DNA of 9,779 bases, from the NCBI GenBank assembly GCA_964370185.1, contig CAYJIJ010000074.1, forward strand, positions 1 through 9,779, given 5' to 3'. Below are positions 1 to 6,218 of this stretch, piece after piece. The stretch is from CAYJEQ01 sp964370185 (GTDB taxonomy: Bacteria; Bacillota; Clostridia; Oscillospirales; Ruminococcaceae). Numbering within the stretch: position 1 is the first letter of the stretch; each line of letters opens with the position of its first letter. A program made the translations under genes and the position numbers. The notes beneath the pieces were generated by a model. It ran no database searches. It was not told the DNA's origin and saw nothing but the letters and a program-made list of their open reading frames with translations.

Positions 1-54
1 AAAAGCATTTTTTAGTTTTGAAATGGCGATAATTGCTAATTCTTTTTTTGTCAT
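1..54 (-). CDS. 5' end of a leftward gene, possibly endonuclease III (partial)
   Basis: The complement of the first 54 bases reads as 18 open codons from ATG (MTKKELAIIAISKLKNAF) and runs off the left edge. The start is backed by an AAAGGTGA ribosome site 7 bases upstream and by a good promoter on the same strand (91-119), so a real gene start is likely. The fragment resembles the N-terminus of clostridial endonuclease III (Nth), a base-excision repair glycosylase/AP lyase, where 'KKELA...LK..' precedes a PDA-type motif. That identity is from memory of family N-termini and is weak, because no diagnostic residue (HhH, catalytic Lys/Asp, Fe-S cysteines) is inside the window. Confidence 0.55.
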   Translation of the reverse strand, partial: MTKKELAIIAISKLKNAF

Positions 55-90
55 CTATCAATCACCTTTATTACTCAGTTATTTTATACT

Positions 91-119
91 ATTTTAGCAT
101 TATAAGATAGCTTAGTCAA
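91..119 (-). promoter_or_regulatory. sigma-A-type promoter for the leftward gene
   Basis: On the minus strand a -35 TTGACT (119-114) is followed after exactly 17 bases by -10 TAAAAT (96-91). Each hexamer matches consensus at 5 of 6 positions, and a TGC just before the -10 gives an extended -10. It lies about 37 bases upstream of the ATG at 54. Confidence 0.6.
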
Positions 120-148
120 AGGAAAAAAAACTTGTCTATAACCTACAT

Positions 149-177
149 TTGTGATAAACTAATATTTGGTTTATACT
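149..177 (+). promoter_or_regulatory. sigma-A-type promoter for ligA
   Basis: A -35 TTGTGA (149-154) and a -10 TATACT (172-177) are separated by 17 bases, which would start the transcript about 17 bases before the ligA ATG and leave only the ribosome site in the leader. An overlapping alternative is TTGTCT (132-137), 17 bases, TAAACT (155-160) with an extended TGA. The two cannot be ranked with certainty. Together with the minus-strand promoter at 91-119 this is a compact divergent promoter region. Confidence 0.5.
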
Positions 178-200
178 ATTGATAATAGAAGGAGTAAATA

Positions 201-2180
201 ATGAGCGAAAGCATTAAAAAGAAGGTTATAGAACTCACCGCTACACTCAATCATCACAGTTATCTTTACTATGTAGAAGATAAACCAGAAATTGATGATT
301 ACACATATGATAAGATGCTAAATGAACTTAAAAAGCTTGAAGCTGATTATCCTGAGTATTCTCAAGAAAACTCTCCCACAAGTAGAGTAGGGGATACAAT
401 TAAGAATACCTTTGCAAAAGTTGAGCATGTGGTACAGATGGGTTCTCTACAAGATGTTTTTGAAATCGATGAAATTTATGGTTTTAATAATAGAGTATCT
501 GAGATAATTGAGAGCCCAGAGTATGTGGTTGAAAGAAAAATAGACGGGCTTTCAGTTTCACTTGAATATGAACATGGATTATTTGTCCGTGGATCTACCC
601 GAGGCGATGGATTTGTGGGTGAAGATGTTACCGAAAATCTAAGAACAATTAAAAACATACCAAAAAAACTTACAGAGGAAATACCATATCTTGAAGTACG
701 AGGTGAAGTGTACATGCCTACTTCACAGTTTGAAACACTTGTTAAAGTCCAAGCAGAGAGAGATGAAAAAATATTTAAAAACCCTCGCAATGCTGCCGCA
801 GGTTCACTTAGGCAGAAAAATCCTCAAATAGCTGCTTCACGCGGACTTGATATATTTATTTTTAATGTACAGCAAGTAAAGGGAATAAGCTTTACATCAC
901 ATAGTGAATCTCTCATAAAACTGAAGGAATTAGGCTTTGTAATTTCTCCAAACTATATCAAAACTGATAATATTGAAGATGTTATAAATGAAGTAAATAC
1001 TATTGGAGAGCTTAGAGGACAATTTCCATATGATATTGATGGTGCAGTAGTAAAGGTAGACAAATTAAGCGACAGAAAAATACTCGGCGCTACTTCTAAA
1101 TTTCCTAAATGGGCTGTGGCATATAAATATCCGCCCGAGGAAAAAGAAACGAAACTTTTGGCGATAGAAATAAATGTTGGGCGTACAGGAAGGCTCACAC
1201 CCACTGCAATTTTTGAACCAATAACCCTTGCTGGCACCACTGTAAGCCGTGCTGTACTTCACAATCAAGACTTTATTAATAATTTAAATATTTCAGTTGG
1301 AGATATTGTGATTGTAAGAAAAGCTGGGGATATTATCCCTGAGGTTGTAAGTGTAAAAAAACATTTAAACGAAAATCCACCATATAACATTCCAGATATT
1401 TGCCCTTCATGTGGCAGTTATACCGTTCGTAATGAGGGTGAAGCAGATAAAAAGTGTGATAACATCAACTGCCCTGCACAGCTTATAAGGAATATAATTC
1501 ATTTTGCGTCACGTGATGCCATGAATATTGATGGTATGGGAGTAGCTGTTATTGAGTCACTTATCAGTTCAAGCATAATCTCAAATGTATCAGATATATA
1601 TTCACTTAATATAAGTGATTTATTATTACTTGATAGGTTTGCTGAAAAAAGTGCAAATAATCTAATTCTTGCTATAGAAAAAAGTAAAGCTCAGGATTTA
1701 TCAAAAGTGATTTATGCACTTGGCATTGAGGGAATAGGCAAACAAAATGCCTTATTGCTTTCTCAAAGGTTTGGATCTATGGAAAAAATTGCCGATAGTA
1801 ATATCGAAGAAATCTTAAATATTGATGGCTTTGGTGAAGTTATGGCAGTAAATGTAGTTGATTTTTTCAAAAGTGATCAAAATATAAAATTAATTAATAA
1901 GTTGTCAGAATTAGGTGTAAATATGTTGGGAAAAGCTCTTCCATTAGAAGGAAGTCTTTCAAATAAAACATTCGTTATAACGGGAACATTGCCAACACTA
2001 TCAAGAAATGAAGCTTCAGACCTAATTACAAATGCAGGAGGTAAGGTCACATCTTCTGTTTCGAAAAAGACGACTTATCTTGTTGCCGGTGAAGAATCAG
2101 GGAGTAAGCTTAAAAAAGCAAATGAACTTGGAATTAAAGTACTTTCGGAAGAAGAACTTATAAATCTGATAAACAATTAA
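201..2180 (+). CDS. ligA: NAD-dependent DNA ligase LigA
   Basis: Seals nicks in duplex DNA during replication and repair in the cytoplasm, using NAD+ to form a ligase-AMP intermediate. The 659 residues match the usual length of about 660-670. Visible in order: Ia-type N-terminal region with the YYxxDxPxIxDxxYD-like pattern (residues 23-37); adenylation motif KIDG with the adenylated Lys at 113; the RGSTRGDGxxGEDVTxN segment; a KFPKWAVAYKYP motif; the OB-fold motif VGRTGRLTP; a Cys4 zinc finger (C401, C404, C419, C424); helix-hairpin-helix repeats; and a BRCT domain from about residue 585 to the end. The start has AAGGAG 6 bases upstream. It heads the rightward block and its stop is 12 bases from gatC. 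All key residues are intact. In many relatives pcrA precedes ligA, but here a divergent gene does. Confidence 0.98.
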   Translation: MSESIKKKVIELTATLNHHSYLYYVEDKPEIDDYTYDKMLNELKKLEADYPEYSQENSPTSRVGDTIKNTFAKVEHVVQMGSLQDVFEIDEIYGFNNRVSEIIESPEYVVERKIDGLSVSLEYEHGLFVRGSTRGDGFVGEDVTENLRTIKNIPKKLTEEIPYLEVRGEVYMPTSQFETLVKVQAERDEKIFKNPRNAAAGSLRQKNPQIAASRGLDIFIFNVQQVKGISFTSHSESLIKLKELGFVISPNYIKTDNIEDVINEVNTIGELRGQFPYDIDGAVVKVDKLSDRKILGATSKFPKWAVAYKYPPEEKETKLLAIEINVGRTGRLTPTAIFEPITLAGTTVSRAVLHNQDFINNLNISVGDIVIVRKAGDIIPEVVSVKKHLNENPPYNIPDICPSCGSYTVRNEGEADKKCDNINCPAQLIRNIIHFASRDAMNIDGMGVAVIESLISSSIISNVSDIYSLNISDLLLLDRFAEKSANNLILAIEKSKAQDLSKVIYALGIEGIGKQNALLLSQRFGSMEKIADSNIEEILNIDGFGEVMAVNVVDFFKSDQNIKLINKLSELGVNMLGKALPLEGSLSNKTFVITGTLPTLSRNEASDLITNAGGKVTSSVSKKTTYLVAGEESGSKLKKANELGIKVLSEEELINLINN

Positions 2181-2192
2181 TTGGAGGACATT

Positions 2193-2459
2193 ATGAATAT
2201 TGATATTAAGCATATTGCTAAACTTGCAAGACTTAAGATTACAGAAGAGGAAAATTCTAAATTTGAAAAAGAGTTATCAGACATTATTTCCATGTGTGAG
2301 AAACTTCCAGAAATTGATGGCGTGCTAAATGTTGATGAATCAAAAGTGATGGTACTTCGTGCCGATGATTTAGAACCATCTTTACACAGAGATGAAATAC
2401 TTAAAAATGCACCACAAACACAAGCTGGTTGTGTGGTTGTACCAAAGACAGTAGAATAG
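2193..2459 (+). CDS. gatC: Asp-tRNA(Asn)/Glu-tRNA(Gln) amidotransferase subunit C
   Basis: Small subunit that wraps around GatA and GatB and stabilises the GatCAB complex, which converts Glu-tRNA(Gln) and/or Asp-tRNA(Asn) to the amide forms for translation. The 88-residue product shows the family pattern: IxxIAKLARLKITEEE near the N-terminus, an amphipathic helix, LRxDDLEPSLHRDEIL, and a C-terminal NAP...VVPKTVE. An in-frame TTG at 2181 is possible, but it lies within the ribosome site (TTGGAGG). The ATG at 2193, 5 bases after GGAGG, gives the family's normal N-terminus, so I chose it. The gene follows the ligA stop directly and precedes gatA by 13 bases. Confidence 0.95.
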   Translation: MNIDIKHIAKLARLKITEEENSKFEKELSDIISMCEKLPEIDGVLNVDESKVMVLRADDLEPSLHRDEILKNAPQTQAGCVVVPKTVE

Positions 2460-2472
2460 TGGGGGAATTAAT

Positions 2473-3933
2473 ATGCAATTATATAATAAGTCTGCTGCTG
2501 AGCTTTCACAGCTACTTACTTCAAAAGAAATCTCAGCAACTGAGCTTCTAAAGGACACACTAAAAAGAATAAATGAAACCGAAGATAAAATCGGGGCATT
2601 TGTTACAGTCTCAGAGGAAGAGGCTGTTTTACAAGCAGAAAATATAGACAAGAAAAGAGTAAATGGTGAAATTCTTTCCCCGCTTGCGGGTGTACCTATT
2701 GCCATTAAAGATAATATTTGCACAAAAAATATACTGACTACTTGCTCTTCAAAAATGCTTTCAAACTTTATACCACCTTACAATGCTTCAGCGGTGGAAA
2801 GGCTATATTCACAGGATGCAATTATCATTGGTAAAACAAATATGGATGAATTTGCTATGGGTTCTTCAACAGAAACTTCATATTTTAAACCTACAAAAAA
2901 CCCACATGATCTTCAGTATGTACCTGGTGGATCTTCAGGGGGGTCAGCTGCAGCGGTTGCAGCTGGACAGGTTACTATTGCACTCGGTTCAGACACTGGT
3001 GGTTCAATCCGACAGCCTGCAGCATATTGCGGTGTTGTAGGATTAAAACCTACATATGGCTCTGTATCAAGATATGGATTAATTGCTTTTGCTTCCTCAC
3101 TTGACCAAATAGGTCCATTTGGTAGAACAGTCAAAGATACTGCAATGCTTTTTGACGCAATTAAAGGCGTGGATAAAAATGACGCCACTTCTGCAAGCTA
3201 TAATTACAATAATATTTTATCTTCGCTTGACAATGATATTAAAGGGATTAAAATTGGAATACCATTGGAATATATGGGCGATGGCGTTGATGCAGAAGTT
3301 AAAGAAGAAGTGTTAAAAACTGTCGAAATTTTAAAATCACTCGGTGCAGAGGTTAAAGAAGTATCTCTTCCGTCCACTGATTATGCTCTTCCTTCTTATT
3401 ATATAATTTCTTCTGCTGAGGCTTCTTCTAATTTAGCAAGGTATGACGGTGTTAAATATGGCTATCGCAGTGAAGAGTTTTTAAACCTCACAGAATTGTA
3501 TGAAAACACGAGAAGTGAAGGCTTTGGTGATGAAGTAAAAAGAAGAATTATGCTCGGTACCTTTGTTTTGAGTTCAGGTTATTATGATGCTTATTACAAT
3601 AGAGCCAAACTACTTCAAAGTCGAATTTCGTCTGAGTTTAGCACTGCTTTTGAAAATTGCGATATACTTATTACACCAACTGCACCTACAACTGCGTTCA
3701 AATTAGGTGAAAATATAAGCACACCATTAAAAATGTATGCCTCGGATATATGTACAATAAATGTAAATATTGCTGGACTTCCTGCAATTTCGCTTCCTAT
3801 GGGAAGTGGTAAAAACGGAATGCCAATTGGCGTCCAATTAATTGGTAATAAATTCTCTGAGGAGATTATGTTAAATGTTTCTCACAAGATTGAAATGGCA
3901 ATTGGTAGTTTTAATAAAACTACCAATGTATAG
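2473..3933 (+). CDS. gatA: Asp-tRNA(Asn)/Glu-tRNA(Gln) amidotransferase subunit A
   Basis: Glutaminase subunit of GatCAB: it hydrolyses glutamine and passes ammonia through a channel to GatB. At 486 residues it is the standard length of an amidase-signature protein. The catalytic Ser-cisSer-Lys triad is visible as K79 (in PIAIKDN), S154 (in PGGSSGGSAAAVA) and S178 (in SDTGGSIRQPA), the same numbering I recall for Staphylococcus aureus GatA. The ribosome site is unusual: a run of G (TGGGGGA, 2460-2466) rather than GGAGG, 13 bases after the gatC stop, so translation may lean on coupling. The last ten codons form a 12-bp hairpin (3901-3927), and the TAG stop lies within the gatB ribosome site. 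Confidence 0.98.
   Translation: MQLYNKSAAELSQLLTSKEISATELLKDTLKRINETEDKIGAFVTVSEEEAVLQAENIDKKRVNGEILSPLAGVPIAIKDNICTKNILTTCSSKMLSNFIPPYNASAVERLYSQDAIIIGKTNMDEFAMGSSTETSYFKPTKNPHDLQYVPGGSSGGSAAAVAAGQVTIALGSDTGGSIRQPAAYCGVVGLKPTYGSVSRYGLIAFASSLDQIGPFGRTVKDTAMLFDAIKGVDKNDATSASYNYNNILSSLDNDIKGIKIGIPLEYMGDGVDAEVKEEVLKTVEILKSLGAEVKEVSLPSTDYALPSYYIISSAEASSNLARYDGVKYGYRSEEFLNLTELYENTRSEGFGDEVKRRIMLGTFVLSSGYYDAYYNRAKLLQSRISSEFSTAFENCDILITPTAPTTAFKLGENISTPLKMYASDICTINVNIAGLPAISLPMGSGKNGMPIGVQLIGNKFSEEIMLNVSHKIEMAIGSFNKTTNV
3901..3927 (+). repeat. perfect 12-bp inverted repeat at the end of gatA
   Basis: ATTGGTAGTTTT (3901-3912) pairs exactly with AAAACTACCAAT (3916-3927) across a 3-base loop. It lies wholly in coding sequence (GatA residues 477-485) and ends 4 bases before the overlapping gatA stop/gatB ribosome site (TAGGAGG, 3931-3937). 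No T-run follows, so it is not a standard terminator. As RNA it would be a tight hairpin that ribosomes finishing gatA must open. A role in coupling or mRNA stability is inference. Confidence 0.6.
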
Positions 3934-3947
3934 GAGGTAAGTTATAT

Positions 3948-5387
3948 ATGCAATATGAAATAGTCGTTGGATTAGAAGTTCATGCTGAACTTAACACAGC
4001 AACAAAAATATACTGTGGATGTAAAAATGCATTTGGTTCTGAAGTAAATACAAATTGTTGTCCTAAATGTATGGGAATGCCCGGTACATTACCCACGCTT
4101 AATAGCAAAGTTGTGGATTATGCAATTAAAATGGGACATGCTACAAATTGCAATATAAACAGAATATCAAAGCAGGATAGAAAAAATTATTTTTATCCCG
4201 ACTTGCCAAAAGCATATCAAATTTCTCAATTTGATATACCTATTTGCGAGAGTGGTTATTTAGATGTAGTGGTAAATGAAGATGGAAGCACAAAGAGAAT
4301 AGGCGTAACTCGAATACATATTGAGGAAGACGCAGGTAAACTTTTGCATGATGATAGTTTTGCAGGGTCTTTAGTTGATTTTAACCGTTGTGGAGTGCCA
4401 TTAATTGAGATCGTTTCTGAACCAGATATGAGAAGTTCTTCCGAAGCAAAGGCATACCTTGAAACTGTTAAATCCATCTTAAGCTATATTGATATTTCTG
4501 ATTGTAAAATGCAGGAGGGTTCTATTCGTTGTGACATCAATGTTTCTGTGAGAGAAATGGGCAGTGACATATTAGGCACCCGTGTTGAGATGAAAAATGT
4601 TAATAGCTTTAGCGGAGCTGTTAGAGCCATTGAATACGAAGCTAAAAGACAAATAGAAGCTATAGGCAAAGGTGAAATCATTACTCAAGAAACAAGGCGT
4701 TGGGATGATGCAAAGGGTATGAATTTTCTACTTAGGAGCAAAGAAGATGCACATGACTATCGCTATTTCCCAGAACCTGACTTGCTTACTATTTCTGTTT
4801 CACAGGACAGGGTAGACGAACTTAAAAATTCTCTTCCAGAGCTTCCTCATAAAAAGCTGCTTAGATATATGAGTGAATATAAACTTCCACATTTTGATGC
4901 TAATCTCTTAATCGAAAATAAAGACAAGGCTGTGTTTTTCGAGGAATGCATGAAAATTGAAAAATGCCAGCCAAAGGGCATTGCTAACTGGCTTTTAGGT
5001 GATGTTTCACGAATTATGAATGAAGAGAATAAAAATCTATCTGATTACAAACTCACTCCTAATAAATTATCAGAAATGGTAGCACTAATTGAAGAGGGAA
5101 AAATTTCTAATACTTCAGGTAAAGCAGTGGTAGAAGAAATGATGCTAACTGATAAATCAGCTATTACAATTGTTGAGGAAAAAGGACTTATTCAAATAAG
5201 TGATTCCTCTGCACTTGAAGCTGTTGTAAAAGAAATTCTTTCCAATAATCCAAAAGCTGTTGAAGATTATAAAAATGGAAAAACAAATGTTTTAGGATTT
5301 TTAGTAGGACAATGCATGAAGGCTTCAAAAGGCAAGGGAAATCCTGCAATACTAAAAGATTTAATGATTAAAGAGCTCGAAAACTAA
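3948..5387 (+). CDS. gatB: Asp-tRNA(Asn)/Glu-tRNA(Gln) amidotransferase subunit B
   Basis: The tRNA-binding kinase/amidase subunit of GatCAB: it phosphorylates the misacylated Glu (or Asp) on tRNA and transfers ammonia delivered by GatA. The 479 residues are full length. Recognisable are the N-terminal VGLEVHAELNT, the zinc-binding cysteines C23, C25, C38 and C41 (with an extra adjacent C37), the HIEEDAGKL motif, VDFNRCGVPLIEIVSEPD, SIRCDINVSVR, EMKNVNSF, DYRYFPEPDL, and a YqeY-like helical tail ending in GQCMKASKGKGNP. The ribosome site AGGAGG overlaps the gatA stop and sits 10 bases from the ATG. With gatC and gatA this gives a complete enzyme, which suggests the organism uses indirect amidation for Gln-tRNA and/or Asn-tRNA. 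Confidence 0.98.
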   Translation: MQYEIVVGLEVHAELNTATKIYCGCKNAFGSEVNTNCCPKCMGMPGTLPTLNSKVVDYAIKMGHATNCNINRISKQDRKNYFYPDLPKAYQISQFDIPICESGYLDVVVNEDGSTKRIGVTRIHIEEDAGKLLHDDSFAGSLVDFNRCGVPLIEIVSEPDMRSSSEAKAYLETVKSILSYIDISDCKMQEGSIRCDINVSVREMGSDILGTRVEMKNVNSFSGAVRAIEYEAKRQIEAIGKGEIITQETRRWDDAKGMNFLLRSKEDAHDYRYFPEPDLLTISVSQDRVDELKNSLPELPHKKLLRYMSEYKLPHFDANLLIENKDKAVFFEECMKIEKCQPKGIANWLLGDVSRIMNEENKNLSDYKLTPNKLSEMVALIEEGKISNTSGKAVVEEMMLTDKSAITIVEEKGLIQISDSSALEAVVKEILSNNPKAVEDYKNGKTNVLGFLVGQCMKASKGKGNPAILKDLMIKELEN

Positions 5388-5393
5388 TTTTTA

Positions 5394-5423
5394 ACATAAT
5401 AAGATAACTATCCGTCATACGAT
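5394..5423 (+). promoter_or_regulatory. possible sigma-E-like (mother-cell sporulation) promoter before the amidase gene
   Basis: CATACGAT (5416-5423) matches the Bacillus sigma-E -10 consensus CATACANT except for one base, and ACATAAT (5394-5400) is a partial match to the -35 KMATATT with 15 bases between. Known cwlD genes are made during sporulation, which makes the match plausible. However, the CATAC bases are also part of a perfect dyad, and short AT-rich motifs occur by chance. No convincing sigma-A promoter is seen here. Confidence 0.25.
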
Positions 5424-5444
5424 TATAATATATAGTATGACGGA
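5411..5444 (+). repeat. perfect 10-bp inverted repeat overlapping the amidase ribosome site
   Basis: TCCGTCATAC (5411-5420) and GTATGACGGA (5435-5444) are exact inverse copies with a 14-base A/T-rich loop. The right arm contains the first three bases of GGAGG (5442-5446) that serves the ATG at 5455. An RNA hairpin would therefore partly hide the ribosome site; as DNA it could be an operator. It lies in the 67-base gap between gatB and the amidase gene. The following sequence (GGTTTTATAT) is a poor U-tract, so termination of gatB transcripts is possible but weak. Confidence 0.55.
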
Positions 5445-5454
5445 GGTTTTATAT

Positions 5455-6177
5455 ATGAAAAAAAATCGAGAGGATATTCCATTTTATCTAATAACTATTT
5501 TTATGGTTATAGCATATTTCTTTGTAAACAACATTGAAGAAAATGTTCCTGCTTATGCACATTTAAATGAGCAACCAATAGTGATTATAGATGCTGGGCA
5601 TGGCGGGGAAGATGGCGGCGCTTCAACCGCTGATGGCACACTCGAAAAAGATATAAATCTAAAGATTGCACTCTATCTAAAAGATATCTTACATATAAGT
5701 GGTTATGATGTCATTATGACAAGAGAAGATGATAGCTCACAGCACTCAGAATTTGCAGTTACAATAAGGGAAAAGAAAATTTCAGATATGGATAATCGCC
5801 TTAGTGTTTTAAATGAAAATCCTTCTGCGATATTTGTAAGTATACATCAAAACAAATTTACTGAAGAGTATTGTAGTGGAGCTCAGGTCTTTTACAATAC
5901 TGGAAATAATAGTGGAAAAGCTTTAGCGGAACAAGTACAAAATCAGCTTCGTGCATTACTTGATCCACAAAATGACAGGATTGAAAAAAGTTCTGGTGAG
6001 GAATATTATTTGCTTAATTATTCAGAGAACCCTGGTGTAATAATAGAATGTGGTTTCCTATCAAATAATGATGAATCTGAGAAATTAAAATCATCTGATT
6101 ACCAAAAAAAGATTGCATTTGCAATATTTTCAGGAATTGATGCATACAACAATGAAATGGAATATGAATTTAAGTAA
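5455..6177 (+). CDS. cwlD: N-acetylmuramoyl-L-alanine amidase, CwlD-like, membrane-anchored
   Basis: Zinc amidase (Amidase_3 family) that cuts the bond between N-acetylmuramic acid and L-alanine in peptidoglycan. The four family residues are present: H49 in DAGHGGEDGG, E64 in LEKD, H131 in SIHQN and catalytic E198 in IECGF. A hydrophobic helix at residues 10-27 would act as an uncleaved anchor or signal, placing the enzyme outside the membrane. The product is 240 residues, close to Bacillus CwlD, which makes muramic-delta-lactam in spore cortex. The single domain without cell-wall repeats and motifs such as SGAQVFY, YYLLNYSENPGVIIECGFLSN and YQKKIAFAIFSGI fit CwlD. An upstream ATG at 5437 is in frame but precedes the ribosome site CGGAGG; the ATG at 5455, 8 bases after it, is preferred. 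The specific CwlD role is inferred. Confidence 0.85.
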   Translation: MKKNREDIPFYLITIFMVIAYFFVNNIEENVPAYAHLNEQPIVIIDAGHGGEDGGASTADGTLEKDINLKIALYLKDILHISGYDVIMTREDDSSQHSEFAVTIREKKISDMDNRLSVLNENPSAIFVSIHQNKFTEEYCSGAQVFYNTGNNSGKALAEQVQNQLRALLDPQNDRIEKSSGEEYYLLNYSENPGVIIECGFLSNNDESEKLKSSDYQKKIAFAIFSGIDAYNNEMEYEFK

Positions 6178-6188
6178 ATCTTAATACT

Positions 6189-6204
6189 TGCCACAAATGT
6201 GGCA
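6189..6204 (+). repeat. short palindrome before radA
   Basis: TGCCACA-AA-TGTGGCA is a 7-bp perfect inverted repeat centred at 6196-6197, between the amidase stop (6177) and the radA ribosome site (GGAG, 6209-6212). It would fold in RNA as a 6-bp stem with an AAAU loop, or it could be a protein-binding site. It does not resemble the Gram-positive LexA box (CGAAC-N4-GTTCG). No U-tract follows, so it is not a terminator. Confidence 0.4.
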
Positions 6205-6218
6205 GAATGGAGCGTTAT

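Noticed and set aside
476..1268. Minus-strand open frames of 67-104 residues inside ligA
   Set aside because: They are antisense to conserved LigA motifs, have no ribosome sites and show no recognisable family.
2382..2723. Minus-strand open frame across the gatC-gatA junction
   Set aside because: It is a Ser-rich shadow of two well-identified genes with no supporting signals.
5411..5450. Inverted repeat after gatB as a standard intrinsic terminator
   Set aside because: The stem is followed by GGTTTTATAT rather than a T-run, the loop is long, and the right arm enters the next gene's ribosome site. A regulatory dyad fits better.
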